A stretch of 64,000 nucleotides of DNA from Sorghum bicolor. Lineage: Eukaryota > Streptophyta > Magnoliopsida > Poales > Poaceae. The stretch is from NCBI RefSeq assembly GCF_000003195.3, contig NC_012877.2, positions 26,350,577 to 26,414,576 of the forward strand, read 5' to 3'. How positions within the stretch are numbered: the first letter of the stretch is position 1; every line of letters begins with the position of its first letter. This document shows positions 1 through 10,493 of the stretch, in pieces. A program made the translations under genes and the position numbers. A model generated the notes under the pieces. It was not told the origin of the DNA. It saw only the letters and a list, made by a program, of their open reading frames with translations, and did no database searches.

Positions 1-2481
1 AACCAGGTTCGTAGTTAATTCCTGGGTGTCGCGATATTATTACGTCGGTTATCATAACGTCTGACCCTTACCCTTTGTTTTGTAGGCTCGTCAAGCACCC
101 AACCTCCAGCCGGCGTCGAGATTGCTTCACCTCGTCCCGCGCCTACTCCGCCGCCACCGACTCATGATGCGGCCCCCCAGACGCGAGCGTCAGAAGGAGC
201 CCCCGAGCCCTCTCGATTGGGGGTCGAGGGGGAACCCATCACCATCAGCGATACGTCTGATGGCAACGAAGCGCCTGGGGGCGCTCGACCCATGGAGGAA
301 GAAGCGTCGACTCCCAACATCGCGGGACGGACTCCCTGGCCCGCGGGCCTTCGAGCCCTCGAGGCGTAAAGGAAGATGGTGGAGGAGGAGGGGCGGGAGC
401 GCGAGGCGACGCAGCCGTCGCTGGAGCAGCAGCAGCAGCGACCCCAGCCGGAGGAGCAGCTGCAGCATCAGCAGGAGGAGCAACGGCAGCAGCTGGGGCA
501 GCAACAGCAGCTAGGGGGCCAAGAGGACGAGCTACTCGAGCCCCCGCCTCAAATTTTGGCCGAACCGGCGCCACTGGCGTCGCAAGAGCCCGGCGATCAA
601 GAGGGAAATTTGCCGGTGTACGGACCTCCCACCCCAGCGTGGCTCCTCCCGGGGGCGCCTGCCGCGATCCGGGCAGAGTCGGGACGAGCGGACGGAGTGG
701 TGGCGCTCGCCTGCATGATGCGCACCCCCACCGACCCCGAGTCCGAGATCAAGAGGACACTCTACGGCATGGACGGGATCGCCCCAGGGTTCCTCCGGGA
801 GCGTCGAGCATGGGAGGACCGCTTTCCCTCTGAGGAGGATGAGATCGGGTCGTCTGGGAACAAGGACGGTACGTGGAAGACGGTGGATGACGACGGGCGG
901 TTCCCTTGCCTCGCCGACCTATTCTTGTGCCACGGGGGTTCCCTCGAGACCGTCGAGAATTTTCTCCGCGGCGTCAAGGTGCGGGCTGATCGGGAAATGG
1001 AGAACTGGTGTCCCGATCGGATTCGTATCCGAGCTTCCACCGACCCGTCCGAGCCCAATATCTTCCTCGACGACAAGAAGGAGGTCGAGAAGTGGGAGCA
1101 TGTCGAGGAGCTCCGCCTTTGGATGAAACACGTGGTGGGGCTCCTATCGGACGTCATCAACAACGGGCTCGGGCCAGCTTATTTTGTAAGTGTTTCTCGA
1201 ATTCCAATCTTTATGGTGCTTTCTGGTTTCCGTATTCTAATCCATCCGACCCCTGATTCGCAGGATATGAAAGAGACCTCTCGCATTAAATCCAGCTTCA
1301 TACATGCCACGAGGGGCGGATGGGAGCAGCTTCCCCTCCTCAAGGATCAACTCCTCGAGTCGCAGGAAAAGCTGCTTAAGGCTTACAAAGATCTCATAGC
1401 ACTCGAGGAGGAGAAGAAGGCGAGGGAGGCTGCTCTGGCCGAGGCCCGGGAGGTCTCGAAGAAGGCGGAGGAGGAGGCGATGCGGCTACGGGAGCGGGCT
1501 CTTACGGTCGAGGAGGCCGCGTCCAGAGCCCGGGAGGAGGCCCTGTCCTACAAGAGCGTCATTGCGGATCTAGACAAGGAGAAGGGCCTTCTATAAACCG
1601 ACCTGGACTCCCTCCGCGATACCTTCCAGAAGATGAAGGTGGCGTACATGGACAATGAGGTCGCCAGGGGTGCCGCCGAGGGCGCAAAGAAGAAAGCCCT
1701 CGAAGACCTCGAGATGGAGCGAGCTCGATCCCGCAGTCTCTCTGACGACGTCGAGCGTCTGAAGGGAGAACTGCTGGAGAAGAGTGGAGCCGTCGCTCAG
1801 GCTGGCAGGGTGATCGAAGATCTCCGCGTCGCCAATACTGAGCTGACGCGCTCCAACAAAGAGATCGAGCGTGCCAACACCAGATTGGTTGGCGAGAACA
1901 CGGCTCTAGAGGAGAGCATCAAAGGTATGTTCCCTTTGTCGAATTTCCTTTTCGAGGTGTGCTTGAGTTTTTCCTAAAGCTCCTTTGTATTGGCATTTGT
2001 AGGGCTCAAGGACGAACTCCTGGCCGCCCAAGCCGAGGCTCGCAACGCCAAGGCTCAACTCGAGGCTGAGGTTGCTTTGAACCGTCGAGTGCGGACGGCG
2101 ATAAGCGATCTCTCGACCTCTTGGGAGGTCGAGCCTATGGATGAGTCGAGGGAGGACGCCCGAGGCGACGCCCTGATCGACCAGTTGTGCTACATAGGCG
2201 CAACGCTGCGAGATCGGGTGCGGGATGCCCTCCACATCGGGGTGAAGCGGGCGATGGCGGTTGTCTGCTCGGGCTTCTCCTACGACATGGAGGTGGTGTC
2301 CCATGGCTTCCTCCCCGACATCTCCAAGACCGACGCGGAGAACGAGGAGAGGCTCCATGCCTTGATCGACGACGCGGAGGCTCTTGGGGAAAGGTTGGCC
2401 AAGCTCTTCGAGCCTGAGGTGCTCCCTCCTGAGGCTAGCTCGGGCGGAGGTGAGGGCGGTGAGGATCGTGCCATTGACTGA
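1..2481 (+). pseudogene. Antisense spliced gene of element A (Tat aORF), 3' part
   Basis: This gene is encoded opposite to A's gag-pol. Exons inferred from canonical splice sites are 1-6 (end only), 86-1185, 1264-1924 and 2003-2481. Introns are 7-85, 1186-1263 and 1925-2002; donors include TTTTGTAAGT and AAAGGTATGT, acceptors end TTGTAG, CGCAG and TTTGTAG. Reading phase is kept across all junctions. In element B the last two exons are exactly the same lengths (661 and 479 nt). The product has a Pro/Glu/Gln-rich low-complexity stretch (about 400-600), a conserved central segment, then a long charged coiled coil (1264-2400). The domain-bearing first exon lies off the window. Two in-frame stops, TAA at 367-369 and TAA at 1594-1596, break this copy; each differs by one base from a sense codon. 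The function is unknown. Confidence 0.75.
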
Positions 2482-3006
2482 GGCCTGCGAGTCTGCTCAG
2501 GGCGCTTGAGGCCCCTTGTACGATACTTTATTAATTTTGCTGTTACATGATATAGTATCTTTTCGTAATTGTTAACTGCTTATTTGTCTTTCCGCTCGAG
2601 GTCCCATTTGTTTCTCTTTATTCCTACGTTTGTATCCCTTGCTCGATCCTTCGTCAGAAACAACTCGATTTCCGTAGCCCAGGGGCGTGGGAGTTTTCCG
2701 GCTCATTATCCCTCGGCCTTTGAGGGGCTCGAGGTGCCTTAGCTACTCGAACCGTGCGAGGTTTACCAAGCAAGAAAAGAAAATTTCTTGGCTTTTTCGA
2801 CGCTTGGGGAGGGGTCGTCCCTCTGGTAGCCCCCGAGGGGGTGCGGACTATGATGGGTCATGGTCGGCATCCCCTTTTGACGTCGAGACTATAACTCGTA
2901 ACTATTTTTGGTACAGAAAGAAGCCGCTCGAGGGAAAGACTTTATTTATTCATGCGTTCATTTACAAAGTCTTCGTACAAAATGTAGGATCGTAAGTCTA
3001 GGACTT
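2482..3006. other. Convergent intergenic spacer of element A
   Basis: This spacer lies between the stop of the antisense gene and the stop of the minus-strand pol, so two transcripts would converge here. No ORF in it is credible. It holds a GTAGCCCCCGAG motif (2826-2837), whose complement matches the polypurine-like motif seen before the 3' LTR of element B, and a short inverted repeat (2844-2867). Confidence 0.6.
2844..2867. other. Inverted repeat between convergent genes (A copy)
   Basis: GACTATGA and TCATGGTC face each other around the 4-nt loop TGGG, with one mismatch. The matching place in element B (39467-39496) has a perfect 13-bp stem with the same loop on the opposite strand. A role in 3'-end formation is possible but not shown. 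Confidence 0.45.
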
Positions 3007-6000
3007 CTAGGGGTAGAATCGACGTAGCTGTTCGATGTTCCATGCGTTGGTGAAGACTGCCCCCTTTTCGTCCGCCAATTTGTACGTTCCTGGCTTAAGG
3101 ACCTCGGCCACCACATACGGGCCTTCCCAAGGTGGGGTCAGCTTGTGGCGTCCTTGGTTGCTTTGCCGGCGTCGTAGGACAAGGTCGCCTACGTTGAGGT
3201 CCCTCTTGCGCACGTGCTTGTCGTGGTAGCGTCGGAGTCTCTGCTGATATCTAGCAGAGTTGAGGAGGGCCATGTCTCGAGCCTCCTCGAGTTGGTCGAC
3301 TGCGTTTTCTTGAGTTTCTTTGTTCGATTGCTCGTTGTAAGCCTTGAGTCGAGGTGACCCATACTCGAGGTCTGTGGGGATGACAGCCTCAGAGCCGTAG
3401 ACCATGAAGAACGGGGTGTATTTGGTGGCCCTGCTTGGCGTTGTCCTTAGGCTCCATAGGACTGAGGAAAGCTCCTCGACCCATTTCTTGCCGAATTTCT
3501 TCAATCGATTGTAGATCCTTGGCTTGAGTCCTTGCAAAATCATGCCGTTGGCACGCTCGACCTGGCCGTTAGTTCGAGGGTGGGCTACTGCGGACCAGTT
3601 CACACGGATGTGATGCTGATCGCAGAAATCCAAGAACTTTCTGCCAGTGAACTGGGTGCCGTTGTCGGTGATGATGACATTGGGGATCCCAAACCGATGG
3701 ATGATGTCGGAGAAGAAAAGGACGGCCTGCTCGGAGCGGATGTTGGTGATGGGTCGAGCCTCGATCCATTTGGAGAACTTGTCAATAGCCACCAGCAAAT
3801 GGGTATACCCTCCTTTCGCCTTTTGTAGAGGTCCTACTAAATCGAGCCCCCACACCGCAAACGGCCAGGTGATGGGGATCATCTGAAGAGCGTGGGCGGG
3901 CAGGTGCGTCTGTTTGGCGTAGAATTGGCACCCATGACACGAGCGTACGAGCTCGATGGCATCCGCCACGGCCGTTGGCCAGTAAAAGCCTTGCCGAAAA
4001 GCGTTTCCTACAAGGGTCCGTGGGGCGGCGTGGTGGCCACAAGCCCCCGAGTGCAGGTCGTCGAGGAGTTTTCGGCCTTCCTCTACGGTGATGCAACGTT
4101 GTAAGACCCCCGTCGGGCTCCGTCGATATAGCTCGTTGTCTTCGCCATAGATCACATATGATTTGGCCCGTCGAGCAATACGACGAGCTTCTGTCCTGTC
4201 TTCTGGCAACTCACCGCGGATAAGGCAGTCGAGGAACGGTGTGCGCCAATCGAATGGTCGACCCGGTCGTCGTTCTATTTCCATCACCTCTTCCTCCATC
4301 AAGAGCGCATCGACAGCATTGGTTGGTTGGGCGATGGTGGTGTCGACGCCAGCCCCCGTGCCTAGGTCGACGGATGGCTCATGAAGATCCTTTGAGAATG
4401 CATCAGGCGGCACTGTGCCTCTGGTAGATGCAATCTTGGCGAGTTCGTCGGCTGCCTCGTTGTAGCGTCGAGCGACATGGACAAGCTCGAGGCCGTGGAA
4501 TTTGTCTTCGAGTCGACGCACCTCCTTGCAGTATGCTTCCATTTTTGGGTCATGGCAACTCGAGGTTTTCATTACCTGGTCGATGACGAGTTGGGAGTCG
4601 CCTCGGACGTCGAGGCGTCGGACTCCTAACTCGATAGCGATCTTGAGACCGTTGACGAGGGCCTCATATTCTGCGACATTGTTAGATGCGGCGAAATGAA
4701 TCCTGATTATGTACCTCATGTGGACGCCCAAGGGTGAGATGAACAGTAGGCCGGCCCCGGCCCCAGTTTTCATGAGTGACCCGTCGAAATACATTGTCCA
4801 CAGCTCCGCCTGGACCTGAGTTGGGGGAAGCTGGGAGTCCGTCCATTCCGCGACGAAGTCTACCAGGGCTTGCGATTTGATGGCCTTTCGAGGCGCGTAA
4901 GTGAGAGTCTCGCTCATGAGCTCGACCGACCACTTAGCTATTCTTCCCGTGGCCTCCTTGCTCTGGATTATCTCGCCCAAGGGGAAAGAAGAGACCACCG
5001 TGATAGGATGACCAAGGAAGTAATGTTGCAGTTTGCGGCGGGCAAGGATTACGGCGTAGATCAGCTTCTGGATTTGGGGGTAACGCGCCTTGGTCTCCGA
5101 AAGCACTTCGCTGACGAAATAGACTGGCCTTTGGACCGGCAGCGTGTGACCCTCCTCTTGTCTTTCGACCACCACCGCCGCGCTGACGACCTGGGTCGTC
5201 GACGCGACGTAGAGGAGTAGCGGCTCCGCAGGTTGAGGTGGAACCAGGACTGGTGCCGAGGTCAGCGTTTTTTTCAGTTTTTCAAGTGCTTCCTCGGCCT
5301 CGGGGGTCCAAGAAAAGCGCTCGACCTTCTTTAGGAGTCGATATAACGGTAATGCCTTTTCTCCTAGCCTCGAGATGAAACGGCTCAGAGCCGCCAGGCA
5401 CCCCGTGACTTTCTGTACACCCTTGACGTCTCGGATCGGCCCCATTCTCGTGATGGCCGAGACTTTCTCGGGGTTGGCCTCGATGCCGCGCTGCGAAACG
5501 ATATAGCCTAGAAGCATGCCTCGAGGTACACCGAAGACGCACTTCTCGGGATTGAGCTTGATCTGGCTGATGCGTAGACAGCTAAAGGCAATCTCGAGGT
5601 CCTGGATCAGGTCTCCTCGTCGCTTAGACTTGACGACAATGTCATCGACGTAGGCTTCGACCGTCGACCCTATGTGTTTGCCGAAAACGTGGAGCATGCA
5701 ACGTTGATACGTAGCTCCGGCGTTTCGAAGCCCGAATGGCATGGTCACGTAGCAATACATCCCAAAAGGCGTGATGAAAGAGGTCGCGAGCTGGTCGGAC
5801 TCCTTTATTTTTATTTGATGGTAACCGGAATATGCATCAAGGAAAGAAAGGGTTTCACATCCCGCGGTAGAATCGACAATCTGATCAATGCGTGGTAATG
5901 GAAAGGGAACTTTTGGACATGCTTTATTTAAACTAGTATAATCGACACACATCCTCATTTTCCCATTCTTTTTCTTAACTAATACAGGGTTCGCTAACCA

Positions 6001-6234
6001 GTCAGGATGATGAACCTCCTTGATGAATCCGGCCGTCAAAAGCTTGTGGACTTCCTCGCCGATGATCTTGCGCTTTTCCTCGTCGAATCGGCGCAGCCGC
6101 TGCTTCACTGGCTTGGAACCGGCTCGAATCTCCAAGGAGTGCTCGGCGACTTCCCTCGGTATGCCTGGCATGTCCGAGGGACTCCATGCAAACATATCAG
6201 CATTTGCACGGAGAAAGTCGACGAGCACGGCTTC
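3007..6234 (-). CDS. pol: Pol polyprotein of element A: RT, RNase H, second RNase H, integrase (no stop)
   Basis: The reading frame is open for 1073 residues from a GTG just after the TAG that ends gag-protease, in the same frame. Residue numbers count from that GTG. Reverse transcriptase covers about 55-240, with the catalytic YVDD at 193-196. A first, degenerate gypsy-type RNase H follows at about 335-410. A second RNase H of the archaeal/plant type lies at about 478-600, with candidate acidic residues D482 (YFDGS), E520, D544 (GDSQL) and D594. Integrase has a zinc finger (H726, H732 or H733, C764, C767) and a catalytic triad D796, D855 and E891 with 35 residues between the last two, the DD35E spacing. 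There is no chromodomain. Probably expressed as a readthrough or fusion product with Gag; whether it is active is unknown. It is the only uninterrupted pol here. Confidence 0.92.
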   Translation of the reverse strand, partial: EAVLVDFLRANADMFAWSPSDMPGIPREVAEHSLEIRAGSKPVKQRLRRFDEEKRKIIGEEVHKLLTAGFIKEVHHPDWLANPVLVKKKNGKMRMCVDYTSLNKACPKVPFPLPRIDQIVDSTAGCETLSFLDAYSGYHQIKIKESDQLATSFITPFGMYCYVTMPFGLRNAGATYQRCMLHVFGKHIGSTVEAYVDDIVVKSKRRGDLIQDLEIAFSCLRISQIKLNPEKCVFGVPRGMLLGYIVSQRGIEANPEKVSAITRMGPIRDVKGVQKVTGCLAALSRFISRLGEKALPLYRLLKKVERFSWTPEAEEALEKLKKTLTSAPVLVPPQPAEPLLLYVASTTQVVSAAVVVERQEEGHTLPVQRPVYFVSEVLSETKARYPQIQKLIYAVILARRKLQHYFLGHPITVVSSFPLGEIIQSKEATGRIAKWSVELMSETLTYAPRKAIKSQALVDFVAEWTDSQLPPTQVQAELWTMYFDGSLMKTGAGAGLLFISPLGVHMRYIIRIHFAASNNVAEYEALVNGLKIAIELGVRRLDVRGDSQLVIDQVMKTSSCHDPKMEAYCKEVRRLEDKFHGLELVHVARRYNEAADELAKIASTRGTVPPDAFSKDLHEPSVDLGTGAGVDTTIAQPTNAVDALLMEEEVMEIERRPGRPFDWRTPFLDCLIRGELPEDRTEARRIARRAKSYVIYGEDNELYRRSPTGVLQRCITVEEGRKLLDDLHSGACGHHAAPRTLVGNAFRQGFYWPTAVADAIELVRSCHGCQFYAKQTHLPAHALQMIPITWPFAVWGLDLVGPLQKAKGGYTHLLVAIDKFSKWIEARPITNIRSEQAVLFFSDIIHRFGIPNVIITDNGTQFTGRKFLDFCDQHHIRVNWSAVAHPRTNGQVERANGMILQGLKPRIYNRLKKFGKKWVEELSSVLWSLRTTPSRATKYTPFFMVYGSEAVIPTDLEYGSPRLKAYNEQSNKETQENAVDQLEEARDMALLNSARYQQRLRRYHDKHVRKRDLNVGDLVLRRRQSNQGRHKLTPPWEGPYVVAEVLKPGTYKLADEKGAVFTNAWNIEQLRRFYP

Positions 6235-9200
6235 CTATTTGGGGTCGAGGTCGGTGCTGATCGTCAGCACCTTGCCGTCGGAGTTGTTGGGGTCGAGCGG
6301 GATCTTCTTAGTTCCTTCCGCCGCCTCGAAGCTGCCCGCATGACGTTTAGGCTCTGGAGCCTCAGCGGCCATGGCCTCGAGCTTTGCAACGAGCTCGGTG
6401 GAGCTCTCGACCGCCTCCCCGTACTCGACGCACTCGACGTCGCACTCGTACGCGTGCTCGAAGGAGGAGCTGATGGTGATGACGCCTTTGGGACCAGGCA
6501 TCTTCAGCTTCAAGTATGTGTAGTTGGGTATAGCCATGAACTTGGCGTAGCCCGGGCGCCCGATGATAGCGTGGTACGTGCCTCGGAACCCAACCACCTC
6601 AAAGGTGAGGGTCTCCTTCCTGAAGTTGGCGGCCGTGCCGAAGCAGACCGGTAGGTCGATTCGACCTACTGGCAGTGCCTTTTTCCCTGGCACGACGCCA
6701 TGGAAACCGCCGGCGCTTGGCTGGAGGCGTCCTCTGTCGATGCCGAGGAGATCGAGGGTCTCGAGGTAGATGATGTTGAGGCTGCTGCCGCCATCCATCA
6801 GCACTTTCGAGAGTCGGGTGTTGACGATGATGGGGTCGACGACGAGCGGGTAGACGCCTGGGGCGACCACCTTGTCGGGGTGATCTTCTCGGTCGAAGGT
6901 GATGGGAGTGCTTGACCAGCTAAGATACTGGGGCACCGCCATTCTTGCTGCAAAGACTTCGCGACGCTCCCTTTTGCGCTGCCTCGCGGTCAACTGAGTC
7001 GAAGGCCCACCATAGACCATGTAGCAGTCGTGGACGGCGGGGAAGCTGTCGTCATCTTTGTTGTCCTCCTTGCCGCCAGCCTTCTCCTTCTTGGAGTCCT
7101 CGCGCGTATCTTTTTTGAACCCCTGACCGTCGAAATGCTTTCTCAGCATACGACAGTCCTTGAGTTTGTGGTTAGCGCCTCCCTTATGGTAAGGGCACGG
7201 CTCCTCCAACATCTTGTCGAAGATGCCTCCCTCCGGAGGGCCTCGCGGCTTCTTTCGATCCATCGCGGCGACGAGGTCGTCACCCGAATCTCCCTGGTGG
7301 GACTGCCGCACTTTCTGCTTCTTTTTATTTTTCTTGAGGCCTCGACTGGAAGTCCCATCTTCATCGACGGGCTGCTTGCCTTTTCTTCCTTCTGAGCTGA
7401 AGAAGGCGCCGACTGCCTCCTCCCCTGCCGCGTAGTTAGCTACTACGTCCATCAGCTCGTCGACGGTCTGAGGTCGATTGCGGCCTAATTCCCGCACCAA
7501 GTCTCGACTGGTGGTGCCCGAGACAAACGCCAAGATGACGTCATGGTCGGGGATGTGTGGCAACTCAGTGCGCTGCTTCGAGAAGCGTCGAGCGTACTCT
7601 CGAAGAGTCTCTCCTGACTTCTGCTTGCATTTGCTGAGGTCCCACGAGTTCCCTGGCCGTATATAGGTCCCTTTGAAATTACCCTCGAAGACTCTGACCA
7701 GGTCAACCCAGTTGTGAATCTGATTGGCTGGGAGTTCCTCGAGCCATCGACGGGCGGTGTCAGAGAGGAAAAGGGGTAGCTGTCTGATGATGGCTCGATC
7801 ATCCCCCCGAGCGCCACCTAGCTGACAAGCCAGCCTGAAGTCGGCCAGCCATAGCTCTGGCTTGGTTTCTCCATTGTACTTCGCGATGCTGGTTGGGGGT
7901 CGGAATGGACTAGGCAGGGGCGTGCTGCGAATCGCCCTGCTGAACACCCGCGGGCCCGGTGGCTCGGGGGCCACCCGGTCGTCGTCGCTGTCGTACCTCC
8001 CACCGCGATGCGCGCTATAACCACGTTCTTCCGCGTCTCCGTGCCGGCGGCGTCTATTTTCTTTGACGTCGTGTCGCGCGTCGTGTCGACGTTGATTGTC
8101 GGCAGGGAGGATGAGAGCGGTCTTTCAACCTCGAGGGGGAGGTTGTTGCTGGACAGACACCTCCTCTTCGATTAGAGGCTGTTCGTCGCGCTTCTCTGTG
8201 GCAGCCCCTCGTCGTCGAGATGCCGAACTTTCGGCTTGTTGAACTGCTGCCACCTGGAGCAATGTCTGAACTTCATCTCGAATTCGTCGGGCCTGGGAAT
8301 TTGATGGTTCTGGCATGTTACGTAGCAGCATCGTCGCTGCCACTACATTCTGGCCTGCTCGAGGGAAACGGCCGACAGGTTGCTCCGCCTCTGTGTCACC
8401 GACGATCTGTCGATGTACCTCTCGAGCGCGTCTGCGGACACTTCCGCCCGGCGGGTAGGGCAGGTCTTGTTCGAGGATTTGCTCGAGCAGGACGAGGCGC
8501 TCGCGATCTTCGTCGAGCTTCATCTTGAGCTCCCGCAACTGCGCGAGCTGCGCAGTTCTATCTTCCTGAGGAAGAGGGTCGAGCCGTCCGTCGTTCCCAG
8601 GTGTCCTGGGGTCTTCTTGCGCCGCGGGGGCTCGACCACCCGCAGCAGCATCCCGTGTCTCGTCGGTGGTTTCTGCCGCCCCGTCGAGGTGATAGCATTC
8701 CCTCGTAGGGTCATAGCTGTCTGTCTCGGAGTCGGAGTCCGGTTCGGCAGCGTGGAAACACCCACGCCCTTCCTCCAGCCATCGTTGCCTGAGGGAGGTG
8801 ATCGAGTATCGTCCGGGGCCTAGACGGCGGAGGCCTCGTACTCGGGAAAGGTCCGGCAGTTCGGACGTCGGCCGCCGCGCTTCAGAGCTACGTGGGATGA
8901 CCATTGGTCTTTCCACGTACGTCTGAGCGTTTGGGCATATCGTCTTGGCGAGCGACGCCGCGGCGTTGTCCAACCCGAACGGCGGTGCCGCCCTTGGAGA
9001 GAACAACCCGTGTGGAAGTAGCCTAGCTGCGGTGGGGGAGGGCGCGCGAGACGCGTCTCCCCCCGTCGTCGCGCGGTGTTGAGTCGTCGTGCTTGTTGCT
9101 CGGTCACACGGTGTTGCCGACCCGTGGCCCACATCCTGCCTTGCACGAGTTGTTGGTCGTGCCGAAGCAGAGGGGCCGCGGTGGTGCTGCCCGCGCCTCT

Positions 9201-9387
9201 TCTTAGGCGGGGAGGCGTGGTGGTGAGGGCGCCTCGGAGCCTTCAACCGTGCTGGCGTAACGCGGACTCCTCCTGGTCCTTTGACTGAGAGTAAGATCAT
9301 GTCGTAGCCGGAGCCCGTAGACACGAACTCGAGACTCCCAAACCAAATCACCGTGGAGCGCGGAAGCGGCGAGGCAAGAGTAGCCAT
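6235..9387 (-). pseudogene. gag: Gag-protease of element A, one internal stop
   Basis: The start is taken as the ATG at 9387-9385, the first after the primer-binding site; the frame also runs upstream into the LTR. The N-terminal part is basic and Pro/Arg-rich, then acidic and coiled. A TGA at 8127-8125 interrupts the frame. The capsid-like retrotransposon Gag domain follows at about 7900-7400. A zinc finger of the form CX2HX5HX4C lies near 7205-7160. The aspartic protease carries its active-site motif DGGS near 6795, a variant of D-S/T-G seen in Tat-lineage elements. The frame ends at TAG 6237-6235 and pol continues in the same frame. Element B shares the TAG. Confidence 0.85.
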
Positions 9388-9425
9388 CCGGGAAGTAGTG
9401 GGAAATCGGTGAAAAACACGCAGGA

Positions 9426-9443
9426 CCCCTACCTGGCGCGCCA
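9426..9443 (-). other. Primer-binding site of element A
   Basis: TGGCGCGCCAGGTAGGGG begins two bases inside the LTR end on the minus strand. From memory its complement fits the 3' end of plant tRNA-Arg(CCT); I could not check this. The same 18 bases occur at the matching place in element B. Confidence 0.75.
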
Positions 9444-9445
9444 AC

Positions 9446-10493
9446 TGTCGGTGTTTTTCCCCCGGGGTGTCACACCAACGAGTAAATTTGTATGCGTGCT
9501 CCCCTTCCCGGATGGTGATGCAAGAAGACACAGAGATTTATCCTGGTTCGGGCAAGAGAAGGCCCTACGTCCAGCGGGGGGAGAGAGTTTTTATTATCTT
9601 GCACCTAAGTGCTTGTACAGGGGCGAATACATGCGTGGTATGAAGTGTGTAGCTCTACTACGTGTGTGTGTGTGTTCTTGTGTTGTGATGTCCTCCTCTT
9701 CTATTCCTGAGTCTCTCCTTTTATAACTCCAAGGAGAGACACAGGGTACATGCATAGATGTTAGAGTAGGGATCGATAGCCGCATGGAGCGCTGACCTAC
9801 TCGAGGCTTCCGTACGGCATGGCCTCGAGCCGTCCCATCTTGATAGCTCGGTGATGATTACGCGTGCTCCTGTGTTCTGCCCTGCCAGCCGCCTTGTGCA
9901 GGTTCTGAGGTCGCATGCTTGTACGGTATGGTGGCAGACCCGACGGGGTAGCTGTGATGAAGTCAGTCGACGCCCAACTTGTCCCTAGGAAGGGGGCCTG
10001 TTTGGTCGAGGGTCGGACGCCGTGTAATATGCTGGTATCAGGAGCGCTGACCTTGGGTGTCTCGAGGGGGTCCCGATTAGACGTTCCATCCTGGTTTCCT
10101 GCGTCCTGACACGCCCTGGGTCGTTCGGTGGGAAGGCTGCAAAAAGAACGATGGGACAGAAGCTTGCTCCCTATCACGCCTTCCATGACCTGTGTGTTAG
10201 GTGGGGAAGCGTCAGGTGCATTTAATGCTCCGGCTCGCGTGCGCGCGTCGGGCGGCGGACAGTGTCCTCGCGCCCGACACCTCTCGGTTCGCTCGAGCCC
10301 GCTTCCGTCATCGACGGCAGTCGTCGCTCGAGTCCTGAACCGATTCGCTCGAGGCTATTTCCGTCTTCGAGGCGGCAACCGTCGATGGCGGCGCATACGT
10401 AAGATTAGGGCGTCGAATTAAGGATCTCGACCTTCGTACGGGCAATCTCATAATGCGTATCGCTGAGGGTACCCCTTACCGATACCCTCGACA
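9446..10493 (-). repeat. 5' LTR of element A
   Basis: This is a 1048-bp LTR running 10493 to 9446 on the minus strand. It starts TGTCGAGG and ends ACCGACA, so it has TG...CA ends. It is close in length and ends to the 1049-bp LTRs of element B. A TATAAAA box is at 9725-9719 on the minus strand. The left partner LTR is outside the window, so age cannot be estimated. Confidence 0.88.
9719..9725 (-). promoter_or_regulatory. LTR TATA box of element A
   Basis: TATAAAA on the minus strand, in a context also found in both LTRs of element B (ACTATAAAAGGGGAGACC there). It is the likely core promoter for genomic RNA. Confidence 0.6.

Larger units (their letters stand above)
1..10493 (-). mobile_element. 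Element A: Tat-lineage Ty3/gypsy LTR retrotransposon, left end outside window
   Basis: On the minus strand the order is LTR (10493-9446), primer-binding site, gag-protease, pol with two RNase H domains and integrase, then an antisense gene that reads rightward on the plus strand. The other LTR lies left of base 1. The LTR begins TGTCGAGG and ends ACCGACA. Lack of a chromodomain, a second RNase H and an antisense gene beyond pol are traits of the Tat lineage (RIRE2/Grande-like). Element B is a relative with the same layout. A interrupts the long 5' LTR of element D: the D sequence resumes at 10494 with AACCT, and the uninterrupted counterpart is near 21749. AACCT is therefore the expected target duplication, but the left copy is not visible. 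Confidence 0.9.

Noticed and set aside
122..574. Short ORFs of 104-130 codons on both strands at the window start
   Set aside because: They are out-of-frame readings of the Pro/Glu/Gln-rich exon of A's antisense gene.
3569..6654. Many plus-strand ORFs opposite A's pol, including one of 215 codons
   Set aside because: They are shadows of the open minus-strand pol and have no domains.
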